Shown: one piece after another, positions 44,910 through 57,368 of the stretch | Layout of the letters: each line of letters begins with the position of its first letter | Position numbering within the stretch: position 1 is the stretch's first letter | Assembly: GCF_009905375.1 (NCBI RefSeq) | Contig: NW_027417495.1 | Coordinates: 1-64,000, forward strand | DNA from: Apium graveolens | Taxonomy: Eukaryota > Streptophyta > Magnoliopsida > Apiales > Apiaceae | Reading direction: 5' to 3' | Length of the DNA: 64,000 nucleotides | Notes under the pieces: model-generated | What the model saw: the letters and a program-made list of their open reading frames with translations, nothing else | Told to the model about the DNA's origin: nothing | Database searches by the model: none | Position numbers and translations under genes: made by a program

Positions 44910-47900
44910 TTGCAGGGCAACAGGAAAAACATCCTAGTTCTGGACAGTGGATGTTCAGGATATATGACTGGAAATAAAGCCCTGCTATCAGACTTTGTGG
45001 AGAAGGATGGCCCAAGTGTTTCTTATGGAGATGGAAATATTGGAAAAACATTGGGATATGGCAATATCAATCTTGGGAATGTCATCATTAAGGAAGTAGC
45101 TCTGGTCTCAGGACTTAAACACAATCTGCTGAGTGTCAGTCAAATCTGTGACAGAGGTTATCATGTGGATTTCTTTGAAGAAAACTGTGAAGTTGTAAGT
45201 AAATCTACAGGCAAAGTTGTTCTGAAAGGATTCAGGCGTGGTAACATTTATGAAGCCAAGCTTTCAACAAGTACTGATGGTTCTGCAATCTGTCTGATGA
45301 GTAGAGCATCAATTGAAGAAAGCTGGAATTGGCACAAGAAACTCTCTTATTTAAATTTCAACAATATAAATGAACTAGTCAAGAAAGATCTTGTGAGAGG
45401 ACTGCCAAAGTCAGTATTTGCTCCTGATGGTCTTTGTGATTCTTGTAAGAAGGCTAAACGAAGAAAATCCTCATTCAAGAGCAAGACTGAATCATCAATT
45501 CTTGAGCCTTATCACTTACTGTATGTTGATCTATTTGGTCCAGTAAATGTCATGTCAATTGTAAAGAAGAAATATGCTATTGTCATAGTGGATGAGTTCA
45601 CAAGATACACATGGGTGTATTTCTTGCATATAAAAAGTGAAACTACATCTATCTTGATTGATTATGTCAGGCAACTGGATAAATTGGTCAAAGATTCTGT
45701 GAAAATAATAAGGAGTGATAATGGTACTGAGTTCAAGAATTTGATAATGGAAGAGTTCTGCAAAAACCATGGAATCAAGCAGGAATTTTCTGCCCCAGAA
45801 ACTCCACAGCAAAATAGAGTTGTTGAAAGAAAGAATAGAACTCTAATTGAAGCTGAATGTACAATGCTTGATGAAGCAAAGCTTGCAACCTATTTCTGGG
45901 CTGAAGCTGTGCAGACTGCTTGTTTTACTTAGAATGTAACACTCATTAACAAGAAAGGAAAGACACCATATGAGATGGTGAAGAAAAAGAAGCCAAATCT
46001 GAAGTATTTTCATGTATTTGGATGCAAGTGTTTTGTTCTTAAGACTCATCCTGAACAGCTATCCAAATTTGATCTAAAAGCTGATGAAGGAATCATTGTT
46101 GGATATCCACTATCCACAAAAGCCTTCAGAGTCTATAACTTGAGAACAAGAGTGGTCATAAAATATATCAATTTCTCTTTTGATGATAAGAATATTACTG
46201 GACTTTAAGATTTCAATGATCATGATCAGCTGAGATTTGAAAATGAAGACTTAAATTCTGATACTGAAAATCCTGACAGCTAAATCTTGATACTGCAAAC
46301 TCTGATGGATTAAACTCTGATATTATTGAAACTGTGGTGACTACGCCAAAGGAAGATGCACCTATGCAGGGGGAGCATACTCACGATATAACCACATCTC
46401 AAGAAGCATCAGAACATACATCCGGCTCTTCAAGTTCTGATTCATCAAGTTCTGATAAGCCAAGTTCTGATAGTTCTGAAAATCTAAATTCTGAAGGATC
46501 CAAGTCAGAGAGCATAGTTTCAGGGGGAGCATCAGAAAATATTGATGAAGATAGCATGGATCATGGGGGAGCATCTAGTTCTAGAGAAAACCTTCCATCT
46601 GCAAGGAAGTGGACTAAATCACATACACCTGACTTTATTATTGGAAATCCTGATGCAGGTGTCATAACTAGAACAACTACTTCAAGTGAATGTCTTTACA
46701 ATTCTTTTCGTTCTCAGACTGAACCAAAGAAAGTGGAAGAAGCTCTTCAAGATGCTGATTGGGTGCAATCAATGCAGGAAGAGTTAAATGAATTTGAAAG
46801 AAACAAACTCTGGACCCTAGTGCCAAGACCAAAGAACAGATCTGTTGTTGGTACAAAGTAGGTATTCAGAAACAAAACTGATAGTGATGGCATAATTACA
46901 AGGAATAAGGCAAGGTTGGTTGCAAAAGGATATTCTCAACAGGAGGGAATTGATTATGATGAAACATTTGCACCAGTTGCTAGATTGAAAGCCATAAGGA
47001 TATTTTTGGCTTATATTGCTCACAAAAAGTTTACTGTCTTTCAAATGGATGTGAAAAGTGCTTTTCTAAATGGGGAATTGGAGGAGGAAGTATATGTTGA
47101 ACAACCTCAAGGCTTTGTAGATTCCAAATATCCAGATTATGTCTACAGGCTTGATAAAGCACTCTATGGCCTTATGCAAGCTCCAAGAGCATGGTATGAT
47201 ACTTTAGCTCAGTTTCTTCTGGAAAGTGGATTTAACAGAGGAACTATAGACAAAAGACTATTCTACCTCAACCATGGAAAGGACTTACTTCTGGTTTAGA
47301 TATATGTTGATGATATCTTCTTTGGTTTTACAAATGATAGACTTTGCAAGAAGTTTGCCAAACTGATGCAGTCAAGATATCAAATGAGTATGATGGGGGA
47401 ACTTAGCTATTTTCTGGGCCTTCAAGTCAAGCAGAATGAAGAAGGCACTTTTATTTGTCAAACCAAGTACACCATAAATTTACTGAAGAAATTTGGAATG
47501 CAAGATTGTTCAAGTACATCCACTCCCATGGCCACTGCAACAAAACTGGATAAGGATACTGGTAAATCAGTAGATATTACTAATTACAGAGGTATAATTG
47601 GCTCTCTACTCTATCTAACTTCTAGTAGACCTAATATCATGTATGCTACCTGTCTTTGTGCAAGATTTCAAGCAGATCCAAGAGAACCTCACTTAACAGC
47701 TGTGAAAAGGATTTTCAAATATCTTAAGGGAACAGCTGATCTGGGATTGTAGTATCCCAGAGAATCAGATTTTAAACTAACAGGTTACTCATATGCAGAT
47801 TTTGCAGGTTGCAAAATTGACAGGAAAAGCACAAGTGGAAGCTGCCAATTTCTTGGAGGCAGATTGGTTTCTTGGTTTAGCAAGAAACAAAAGTCAATTT

Positions 47901-48259
47901 CCATATCAACTGCAGAAGCAGAGTACATTGCTGCAGGAAGTTGTTGTGCACAGATTCTTTGGATGAAGAATTAGTTACTGGATTATGGGTTAACATATTT
48001 TAAAATCCCTATTTACTGTGATAATCAAAGTGATATTGCTATGACAGGTAATCCAGTTCAACACTCAATGACAAAGCACATCAGCATTAGGTACCACTTC
48101 ATAAGGGAACATGTGGATGAAGGTACAGTGGAATTGTACTTTGTTCCAACAGATCAACAACTAGCAGATATCTTCATAAAAACACTGTGTGAAGCTTCTT
48201 TTACAAGATTGGTAAATGAACTAGGAATGGTTTTAGGTACTTTCTCTAAATCTGCTTAG
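44910..48259 (+). pseudogene. Copia-B pol, first copy
   Basis: Protease (VLDSGCSGYMTG), GAG-pre-integrase (WHKKLSYLNF), integrase (VDLFGP, RSDNGTEF, VVERKNR), a Ser/Asp-rich linker (46390-46600), reverse transcriptase ([30 protein letters not shown] 47303-47314) and RNase H through ADIFIKTL. Breaks: TAG at 45930, TAA at 46206, a one-base frameshift near 46282, and TAG at 46859, 47297, 47750 and near 47972. Most stops fit single G-to-A or C-to-T changes. In RNase H the first Asp of the usual GYSDAD motif is Tyr (47792-47794), so the catalytic site is also lost. There is no large deletion. Confidence 0.9.
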
Positions 48260-49601
48260 TTTTGTTCTGGGGCATCAGACTTTATGATCCGTATTTACAT
48301 AAATTACTCTCTTTGTGTATTATGTGCTTAATTAAAAATTGGTTAAGTACTGATTGTTATCTGATGTGAATTTCTAAACTCTGATAATGATATGACTGTT
48401 TCTGTGACTATTCAATCCTCTGAGGATAACTATGCTAAATGCTGACCTAGTAGTCTTGAATATACTAGAGATCCCATGTTAGAAGTAATTATTTATGTGG
48501 AAATCCATTGACACAAGCAAATTCTGATATTGAGCTTACTTAGGTTTACTTTGTTTATCTTATTACTAAGTCAAAAACTAGAAGAATGCTTCTCATCTGT
48601 TAAGTTCTAATGTTAATAAATTTGTTGAATGTACTAAGTGCTGATCAACCTCTCTTATCAAAAGAAAAAGAAAAAGAAAAAGAAATAAAAATCAGGTACT
48701 CCTTTGAGGTCTAGAGTAAAAATGTGGAAGGGACGACCCAAGTGCATTGCTGGTATTAAGTAATATGCATCAGAAAAGCAAAATATTTTTCTTGGTGACT
48801 TTTCACACTCTATGATTACTGGAGAAATACTCTGATAATAGCATAAATTCTGATAAGCAGTCGTGACTCACTTACACTGAGAATCCACTGCAAAATGGAA
48901 TTTAAAAAGATGCACAAAATTAGCACAAGACAGTTGAGGTGGACTCATGCATGAACTCATTCAATAGTAGGCTTCAGAATAATGACATATTTTAAGTAAA
49001 ATTCTAGTTATGCCTTATTTCTAAGATGTACTGAAGTGAATCAGACTTTACTCTTTGTCGGATATTTAGCTTAATGCACACACTAACACTCCATATGAAT
49101 GATGAAAATTTCTGTGGTGATCCATGTTGTTGTAGATGAACAGTTTATGTGTCAGATTGCATAAATTCTGAGGACAGGTTCTGTTGAACGTTCTGATGAT
49201 TAAGTTCTGAAGAATCGATACCAGAATTTGGATGAAGAATTACGGAGATAGGCATTCATTTTTCGAGTTAGGAAATCATGTTCTGATGACTGTTAAGTTC
49301 TGATATAAGTCTAAGTCCTGATATTAAATTCTGATCCTTTACTTGACTTATTTGTGGTTACAATTTGAAACAGTCTCCTTTTCAATCAGAATATGTTTTG
49401 GTAGAATATTAACAGTCAATCTAATTAGGGTTAGTAGAACACGTACATTCACAGTTTTTTTTTACTTGTTTGTTGTGTTCATTAAACCCTGTTTTACTTT
49501 TCCAATGACTGTTTTTCTTCTTCCAAGTCTAGGGAGACGGGGTAGAATTATTTCTACCTGTCAGCATTCAATTTCCTTGCGTCTCCTAGCATTCTCTTGC
49601 C
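48260..49601 (+). other. Copia-B non-coding region after pol
   Basis: About 1.35 kb with no coding frame of substance, rich in AAGTNCTGAT words (for example 48352, 48640, 49198, 49287) and with a purine run AAAGAAAAAGAAAAAG near 48663. It matches 57369-58613 of the second copy except for a 120-base segment near 48690-48790 missing there. Confidence 0.7.
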
Positions 49602-49609
49602 TATATAAA
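49602..49609 (+). promoter_or_regulatory. TATA box before the 89-codon ORF
   Basis: CTATATAAACC lies 77-84 bases before the ATG at 49686. It is preceded by a conserved CTAGGGAGACG.GGTAGAATTATTTCTACCT block (49530-49560) containing the inverted repeat GTAGAA/TTCTAC. The second copy keeps both (58540-58621), which supports a real promoter. Confidence 0.55.
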
Positions 49610-49685
49610 CCAACACTTCACATCAGCCTACACATCATTTCTTTTCTCACATACTCACTCTCCTTTCCTTCATACCAACACAAAT

Positions 49686-49955
49686 ATGGTCAACTACAAT
49701 ATGTTTTTGAACTATGAGACCTTCAACATGGAGCTGAGCTGTGAGGCATGGCAGCAGGAATGGCACGTAACTGTCATTCCTGATGAGATTTGGGACTCGG
49801 TTCCCCAGGAGGTTCTTACACACCTCCTGTTCTTTTACATGGATTACCATCGCCATCTGGAGCGATTGGAGGAAGAACGGCTGGAAGCTCTCCACCAACA
49901 AGAGCGAATCATTCGACTCGCTATTCCTTTTGTAGAGAGTCGGAAGAAGAAATAA
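49686..49955 (+). CDS. Copia-B small extra ORF (89 codons)
   Basis: An intact frame encodes MVNYNMFLNYETFNME... ending FVESRKKK. The middle (DEIWDSVPQEVLTHLLFFYMDYHRHLERLEEERLEALHQQERI) is probably one or two helices with a Glu/Arg-rich coiled-coil end. There is no signal peptide or membrane segment. The second copy at 58701-58970 has exactly the same length but three internal stops. The start is the first ATG after the TATA box and leader. I do not recognise the family. The ORF lies between pol and the large extra ORF and is in sense with the element. That it stays open here while gag, pol and the large ORF all carry stops may be chance, given its size. Confidence 0.6.
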   Translation: MVNYNMFLNYETFNMELSCEAWQQEWHVTVIPDEIWDSVPQEVLTHLLFFYMDYHRHLERLEEERLEALHQQERIIRLAIPFVESRKKK

Positions 49956-50526
49956 TTTATTTTCTTCTTCCTGTTTTTCTTCATCGTCAGCTTTGTCCGG
50001 CTTTTTAAGTGAAGGACAATAGCTGTTGATGTTAGGTTTAGAAGCTTAGGACAGTCTTGTAATGCTCTGATGTAATTTAAATTTCATGAATGTATTCTCT
50101 TAATATATTAATGGAATTTCTGATTTTTTGAAAGGTTTTGTCTCTGAGATGTTTGAAATTTAACCGCACTGTTAAATCCTGATATATCCATGTTCCGATG
50201 ATCATTTTAATCACTTGATTTAAATTAAGTTCTGATTTTAAAATATCAGTACTTGTTTACTTGATCTATTTTGGTCATTCTCACACTTGAAATTTATTTT
50301 CAGAATATTGGTTTTGCAGTGAAAATAATTGAATAAGTGGGAACAGTTTAAATTTTGAATTAAAACTGAATTACCTCAATTAATGGGATTATTGGGTAAG
50401 TGGAACGGTTTTTCATTGAAAAACTGCATGTGATATGTAATGATTACTATTTTCCCGTGCCCATTAACTATTCATTATTGTTGCATGTCTGACAGGTGTC
50501 CAACGGTTATATTTTTTTTAACCATG
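49956..50526 (+). other. Spacer between the two extra ORFs
   Basis: Non-coding, AT-rich. It has an AATTAATGGGATTA..GTAAGTGGAACGGTTTTTC block (about 50379-50414) that is well kept in the second copy (59392-59425), suggesting a promoter element of the large ORF. A possible polyadenylation region follows the small ORF near 50080-50115. Confidence 0.5.
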
Positions 50527-50534
50527 TATAAGTA
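50527..50534 (+). promoter_or_regulatory. TATA-like box before the large extra ORF
   Basis: CATGTATAAGTAAGAGAG stands 150-157 bases before the ATG at 50684, followed by a CT-rich leader (CTCTCTTTCTTCACTTTTACT). The second copy has GTGTATAAGTAAAAGAGAG at 59535. TATAAGTA is a weaker TATA form; its conservation with the CT-rich leader is the main support. Confidence 0.45.
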
Positions 50535-50683
50535 AGAGAGAGAGAAGATTATACAATCTTTTATTTACTTTTACACTTTATCTCTCTTTCTTCACTTTTA
50601 CTATCTCTCATCTCCTGAAGTTGTTTTTCATACAGACATTTTATCAAACACATTACAGGCACTCTCAATTTTCAATTTTTCTC

Positions 50684-53600
50684 ATGGTACCTAAGGATTT
50701 GATCATTGATGGAGCTAAGTTCGTTCTAAATAACTATGCTGCAATTCTCAATTATGATGAAGCTCCGTCTGAATTGCATTTTATGCAAGATCTTCTTGCA
50801 CACAGTGAAATTGGGTATGCATTGACCCAGCCTTCAGTCTTTTCAAGCCAACAAGTTCTGACATTTTGGCGGACTGGGCATTTTGATAATGGTGGTGCAA
50901 CTGGTACTCCCAGTATTGTTTTTGAAGTGGATAATCCTGAACATGTGGTAACTCCTGGTACAATTCTCAAGGCCTTACATTTACGAGAAGGCTGTATTTT
51001 TTCAACACCAGAGGAATCAGCTCTACAAGAGTTAATGGATAGTTTGGGGTATGAAAGGAGTTTGGCTAAGCTTGGACAGTTGAAACGGGCACATAGCAGA
51101 AAGGAATAGAGCTTCTTCTTCGATTGCATCACCAAAGCCTTCAGGAATAAGTGTTCCAACTTTGATACCATTCCAATAATGAGTAAGCACATCGAGTATG
51201 CTACTATTAACCAAACTCATTTTGATTTTGCAAGTGCTGTGATAGGTTTTATTGGGGATAGGATGACAGAGGATAGGAATGTTGTCTACTTTGCTAGATT
51301 CTGTTAGCTTATATATAATTTCTGTTGTGCTGATGAACCCCAACCTACTACTGACTTATATCCACCTTTTAAACTTGCAAAATGAGCCTTTAATGACTTG
51401 GTAAATGCTGACCTTAAGAAAATGGTGGTTAGACCTTAACAGATTCCTCAGTCTGTAAAACAGATCTTGGTAAATGCTGATCCTGAAACCTATAGATCTG
51501 TTTATCCTGATGTCCAACCCACCACTACATCCCAAACACCACAGCAACCATCAGAACATACCACTCATACATCTATACCTCAACCCTCCCTCAGAACATA
51601 TCTCAAATCATATCTCACACCTTCACAGACAGCTCAACCTTCATCCTTAGCATCTACTGTGAAGCCTTCATCTTCCAAGCCCAAGAGGACAAAGACTGTT
51701 CCTCAAACACCACAGAAGAGAAGGAGGATTATTCTGAGAGATGAGTCTGATAGTGAGGAACAGGTTTCTGCATCAGAACCTGTTGTTACAGAAGCTGAGA
51801 AAGTTCCTTTTCAGAAGGATTCTGGAATTGGGGGATCTAAACTTTTCAAAAGGCTTAGAATAATGACTTCTGCTGAACCTCCCAAGGAATCCCCACCTTC
51901 AAAGAGATACAAGAAACAGAGAGCTAAAAGACCAGCTTCAGATGATGAGGAAGCAGTAGCTAAGGAAGGAGATCATGAATCTCTAATCTCATAAGAACCA
52001 GAATTTGCTGAAGCTACTGCATCTCCTTCTCCATTAACCCCAACTTAAGAAGCTGCTACAGACAAGGCAAATACACCATCTGTGTCTCCTGTACATGAAA
52101 CTGTATCTCCTGTCGACCCAGGCACAAGTGCTGAAATTGATATTCACAACCTGGTGGTGCCTGAGGTTCTCTACTTAGAAGCTCCAACAACAATTCATCC
52201 ATCAACAACACCTGTTACAGATGCTACTCAAACTCAAGAATTGTCTACTACACCTTCTCTGCATCTAGATGTTGATGATCAGAATATAGGTGAGCATCAG
52301 GATATGGTTGTTGATCACAACTTGGAACCAGTTCAGCACTTAGAGGATGATGATGAAGACTCAATTGCTTCTCATACTGTTGTTTTATCAGAAGATGCTG
52401 ATTCTGTAAGTTCTAATGCTGCAAATGCTGATGATACTGGTGATGCTGCTCCAAATGCAGATGCTGATGAAGCAGGTCCTTCAGGACATGCACCTCAACA
52501 AACTGTTCATAAATCTGAACTAGTTAAGAAGTTTGTTATAAGAGAAGCACCAGTACCTTGGATTGAAACTCCTAGACGACAGGAGTGGACTAAGGAATGG
52601 AACTCAGTTGCCTTTGTTCCATCTGAAAAGATTCTTACTGAGCACTTGGCAAAAGCTGATGAGCTGTTCATTAATGATGATTTCAAGACACAGCTTCGGG
52701 TCATTGCATTGAGTACTAGACATCTTCAAGGTCTCCATTCAATAACTCATGCAGAGTTACATAAAATTCAGGAAGAATTGCTCAAGCAAGAAACAGTTAA
52801 GAAACTTGAAAAAAAAAGTTTTTTTAAACCTACCTTTGACAGAGTTGCTTACATTGAGAAGACCCAAGAGAAGCAACAGTCTCAGATTGATGATATTTTG
52901 AAAAATCAAGCTTCTCAGCAATCTCAACTCGATGAAATCCAAGCCTCAGTGGAATTGCTTGTCTCTCTTCTGTTACCTGCTGATGCCAAAAAGGGGGAGA
53001 AAGTAATTAAGTCCAAATGCAAAACTGATCAGACACTGAAGGGGAAAGATGATGAAAAAGATGACCAGGGAAACTCTGGAATGGGTGGAGGTCATGGTCA
53101 AGGTAGAAGTTTCTCATCAAGAAGAGCTGGAATTACAAGTCACAGGACAAGTTCTGATGCTGGAAAAAGAATTACTTCTGCTACTGGTAAAAGGATAAGT
53201 TCTGATGAACTTTTGGATCTTGATGAAGAAATGTCAAGACAGTTATTTCTTAAGGAAAATCCAGGAATGGACTTGGAGAGTCTAATGGAAGATGAAGCTA
53301 GACTTAAGTCAGAAAAAGTCAAATCTAAATCTGAAGCTTCTATTGGTAAAAAGAAATTTCCAAAACTCAAAGGCATTATGATAAAAGAAAGCACAAATCC
53401 TGAAGCAACCAAAGCTAAATCACAATTGCAGATAGATCCAAGGTCCAAGGGCAAAGAGAAAGTTGGTGAACCTATCATGGTTTATGTGCCTCCTGTGGAT
53501 GAAGAAATTACTGTTGAAGATGCTGATCTTGCTCTGACTTCAAGAAAAATTTCTAAGACAACCTCTGACATGGCTCAAGTTGTTCAGAGTCAAGAAATAG

Positions 53601-54487
53601 TTAGTTCTGATATCTCAAAGAAGCAAGTAACCTCTGACATAGCTCAAGTTAACTTGATATCAGAAGATAAATCAAAGGAAACCTCTGACACTGTTCATGT
53701 TAAACCTTCAAAGATACTCCTACCAGGATTCACCAAAGCCAAACAGACTCAACCTTTGAAGACTGCTGCAAGTGGTTTTGAATCAAGAGTGGTTACTGGA
53801 AAGGAAGCAAGAGATAAAACTGGATTGGGAAGTGCTGATGAAAGAAGAATACAGAACACAACCAATGATCCAACTTCCTTAAGTGAACCAGGTATTGGAG
53901 CAACTCCTGAAAGATTGAATCAACTAGAATCTGTACAGATGGTTTACCATACCTACTTGAAAGAACACATCTTGTTATAATTCATGACAGATGGTAGGGT
54001 TTATCATATAAGAGAAAATTCCATTCCACTGAAGTATTTTGAAGAACTGGAACATGTATTATTCTTACTTCAAGTGAATGACAAAATAACATAAAGTGCT
54101 GCAAACTATTTGAAGAATCAGATTCAGAGACAGAAAAGGCTTTATTCTGTTAAGTCTGACAACACATATCTTCCAAAGTACAGAGATCACAAGGGTGACA
54201 TTGTTGAGATGAAGCCCAACTCTGCTAAGATTATAACTACCTTTCTGGGTTACAGAACTGTGGAGTTCAATCTTGAGTCTGACAAGGCATATTTGATCAG
54301 ATTGGATCAGGACATAAAAAAAGCTAAAATTAATGATCTCAGGGCTGTAATCTTTCAAACTGGTGAAGATTCTGCAGAACTTAAAGATGTTAAAAGGAGG
54401 ATGATTGATGAACTCAGATATGCTGAGAGATGTTTGTTGAAGAACTATCTCAGAACAACTCCTGACATCAGAGAGATCAGAATATGA
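50684..54487 (+). pseudogene. Copia-B large extra ORF (about 1,267 codons), stops only
   Basis: One reading frame runs from the ATG (MVPKDLIIDGAKFV) to TGA at 54485, without a frameshift. It is broken by about eight stops: 51107, 51305, 51383, 51437, 51992, 52046, 53978 and 54092. Residues about 1-210 form a globular domain (SELHFMQDLL, VLTFWRTGHFD, SLGYERSLAKLGQLK, FFFDCITKAF). A Pro/Ser/Thr-rich and acidic stretch follows. Around 615-690 is a conserved block (EAPVPW.ET..RQEWTKEWNSV.FVP.EKIL.EHLAKADEL), then a Gln-rich coiled coil (about 722-770, QEKQQSQIDDILKNQ), a basic region, and a C-terminal domain (about 1085-1267: DGRVYHIRENSIPLKYFEELEHVLFLLQV ... RYAERCLLKNYLRTTPDI). No signal peptide or membrane segment is seen. 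It sits where Sireviruses carry an envelope-like ORF. Function unknown. Confidence 0.78.
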
Positions 54488-54689
54488 AACTAAGTCAAGA
54501 TCTACAACTACTCAAATTCTGATATGAATACAGACTGAAGTTGTTATCAGAAGCTAAAATTGGTAAAGCTTTAATAACTGTAAGTTATAGTTATCTAGCC
54601 AAATTCTCATGCATGTGTACTTAATGTTTTTGACATCATCAAATATCTGTTAACTTGTATATTATGCTAATTTACAAGTTGGGGGAGAT
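54488..54689 (+). other. Copia-B 3' non-coding region and polypurine tract
   Basis: AT-rich, ending in GTTGGGGGAGA (about 54679-54688), the polypurine tract, directly before the LTR start TGTTAG at 54690. It matches 63411-63613. Confidence 0.8.
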
Positions 54690-55295
54690 TGTTAGATATA
54701 TTTGATAATGTCATGACTAATGTGATTTATGTTTAGCTTACAGATCTTACTTAAATAGGACAAATCAGTACTTAACTGAAATCAGCACTTATACTGAAGT
54801 TAGAACTTAAGTCATCAGTACTTAAGGTTCAGAAGATATTTATCAGAAGATAATATCAAGACTTAAAGGAAACGTTCAGATAAGGACAACAACTAATTTA
54901 CAGGAAGAGAAGATCGAGACAAAACATAAGAAGAGATATGCATGAAGAAGGAATTCTATGAAGAATAGAATACTTGAAAGAAAAGATATCTGATTGATAT
55001 ATTTTAGGAAGCAGAATTATATTCTATATCAATTAGTGATTATCTTATAACTGTGTAGTATACAAACACAGACATAGGGTTTATACTGTAAGTGTTATCG
55101 TTATCGAAAAGATTATTCATTGTAACCCTAGCAGCTCTCGTGATATTTGTTCATCACTGAGAGAGGACAGTTCCATACTGTAACAGAGTTTATTGTTTTG
55201 AATAAAGTTTGTTTTCTGTTACTTGAGTTAATAAAGTTCGATTTGATTGTGCAATACACTGTATTCACCCCCTCTACAGTGTATGTGACCTAACA
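54690..55295 (+). repeat. Copia-B internal LTR (606 bp)
   Basis: Complete, from TGTTAG to CTAACA. It contains ATCAGTACTTAA-type words near the start. Its TATA box reads TATACAAA instead of TATATAAA, so promoter strength is doubtful. It is followed not by a primer-binding site but by the middle of pol (GAATCTGTCAATG), so it is the 3' LTR of an element inserted in another copy. Confidence 0.9.
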
Positions 55296-57368
55296 GAATC
55301 TGTCAATGTCTCCTTTGATGATAAGAAGATTACTGGACTTGAAGATTTCAATGATCATGATCAGCTGAGATTTGAAAATGAAGACTTAAATTATGATACT
55401 GAAAATCCTGACAGTTTAAATCCTGATACTGCAAACTCTGATGGATTAAACTCTGATGTTTTTGAAACTGTGGTGACTATGCCAAAGGAAGATGCACCTG
55501 TGCAGGGGGAGCACATTGAAGATACAACCACATCTCAAGAAGCATCAGAACATACAACTGGCTCTTCAAGTTCTGATTCATCAAGTTCTGATAAGCCAAG
55601 TTCTGATAATTCTGAAAACTCAATTTCTGAAGGATCCAACTCAGAGAGCATAGTTTCAGGGGGAGCATCAGAAAATGTTGATGAAGATAGAATGTATCAT
55701 GGGGGAACATCTAGTTCTAGAGAAACCTTCCATCTGCAAGGAAGTGGACTAAATCACATACACCTGACTTAATTATTGGAAATCCTGATGCATGTGTCAG
55801 AACTAGAACAGCTACTTCAAGTGAATGTCTCTATAATTCTTTTCTTTGTCAAACTGAACCAAAGAAAGTGGAAGAAGCTCTTCAAGATTCTGATTGGGTG
55901 CAAGTATTGTAGGAAGAGTTAAATGAATTTGAAAGAAATAAAGTCTTGACCCTAGTGCTAAGACCAAAGAACAAATCTGTTGTTGGTACAAAATGGGTGT
56001 TCAGAAACAAAACTGATAGTGATGGTATAATTACAAGGAATAAAGCAAGGCTGGTTGCAAAAGGATATTCTCAATATGAGGGAATTGATTATGATGAGAC
56101 ATTTGCACCAGTTGCTAGATTGGAAGCCATAAGGATATTTTTGGCTTATGCTGCTCACAAAAAGTTTACTGTCTTTCAAATGGATGTGAAAAGTGCTTTT
56201 CTCAATGGAGAGTTGGAAGAGTTTGTAAATTCCAAATTTCCAAATCAGGTCTACAGGCTTGATAAAGCACTTTATGGCCTTAAGCAAGCTCCAAGAGCAT
56301 GGTATGAGACTTTACCTCAGTTTCTTCTGGAAAGTGGATTTAATAGAGGAACTATTTGACAAAACTTTGTTCTACCTCAACCATGGAAAGAAATTACTTT
56401 TGGTTCAGATATATGTTGATGATATCATCTTTGGTTCTACAAATGACATACTTTGCAAGAAGTTTGCCAAACTGATGCAGTCAAGATATCAAATGAGTAT
56501 GATGGGGGAACTTAGCTATTTTCTGGGCCTTCAAGTGAAGCAGAATGAAGAAGGCACTTTTATTTGTCAAACCAAGTACACCAGAAATTTGTTGAAGAAA
56601 TTTGGAATGCAAGATTGTTCAAGTGCATCCACTCCCATGGCCACTGCAACAAAATTGGATAAGGATACTGGTAAATCAGTAGATATTACTGATTACAGAG
56701 GTATTATTGGCCCTTTACTCTATCTAATTTCTAGTAGACCTGATATCATGTATGCTACTTATCTTTGTGCAAGATTTCAAGAAGATCCAAGAGAACCTCA
56801 CTTAACAGCTGTGAAAAGAATTTTCAAGTATCTTAAGGGAACAGCTGATCTGGGATTGTGGTATTCTAGAGAATCAGACTTTAAACTAATAGGTTACTCA
56901 GATGCAGATTTTGCAGGTTGCAAAATTGACAGGAAAAGCACAAGTGGAAGCTGCCAATTTCTTGGAGGCAAAGTAGTTTCTTGGTTTAGCAAGAAACAAA
57001 AGTCAATTTCCACATCAACTACAGAAGCATAGTACATTGCTCCAGGAAGCTGTTGTGCACAGATTCTTTGGATGAAGAATCAGGTACTGGATTATAGGTT
57101 AACATATATTAAAATCCCTATTTACTGTGATAATCAAAGTGCTATTGCTATGTCAGGTAATCCAGTTCAACACTCAATGACTAAGCACATCAGCATAAGG
57201 TACCACTTCATAAGGGAACATGTGGATGAAGGTACAGTGGAACTGCACTTTGTTCCAACAGATCAACAACTAGCAGATATCTTCACAAAACCACTGTGTG
57301 AAGCTACTTTTACAAGATTGGTAAATGAACTTGGAATGGTTTCAGGTTCTTTCTCTAAATCTACTTAG
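55296..57368 (+). pseudogene. Copia-B pol, second copy, starts in mid-pol
   Basis: It begins in the region after integrase (SVNVSFDDKKITGLEDF), then the Ser/Asp linker, reverse transcriptase (YVDD at 56412-56423) and RNase H (GYSDADFAGC intact, ADIFTKPL). Breaks: a one-base loss near 55728, TAG near 55910, a 27-base in-frame deletion near 56217 removing the usual EVYVEQPQG stretch, a frameshift near 56353 and TAG near 57030. The gag-to-integrase part is absent. Confidence 0.88.
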
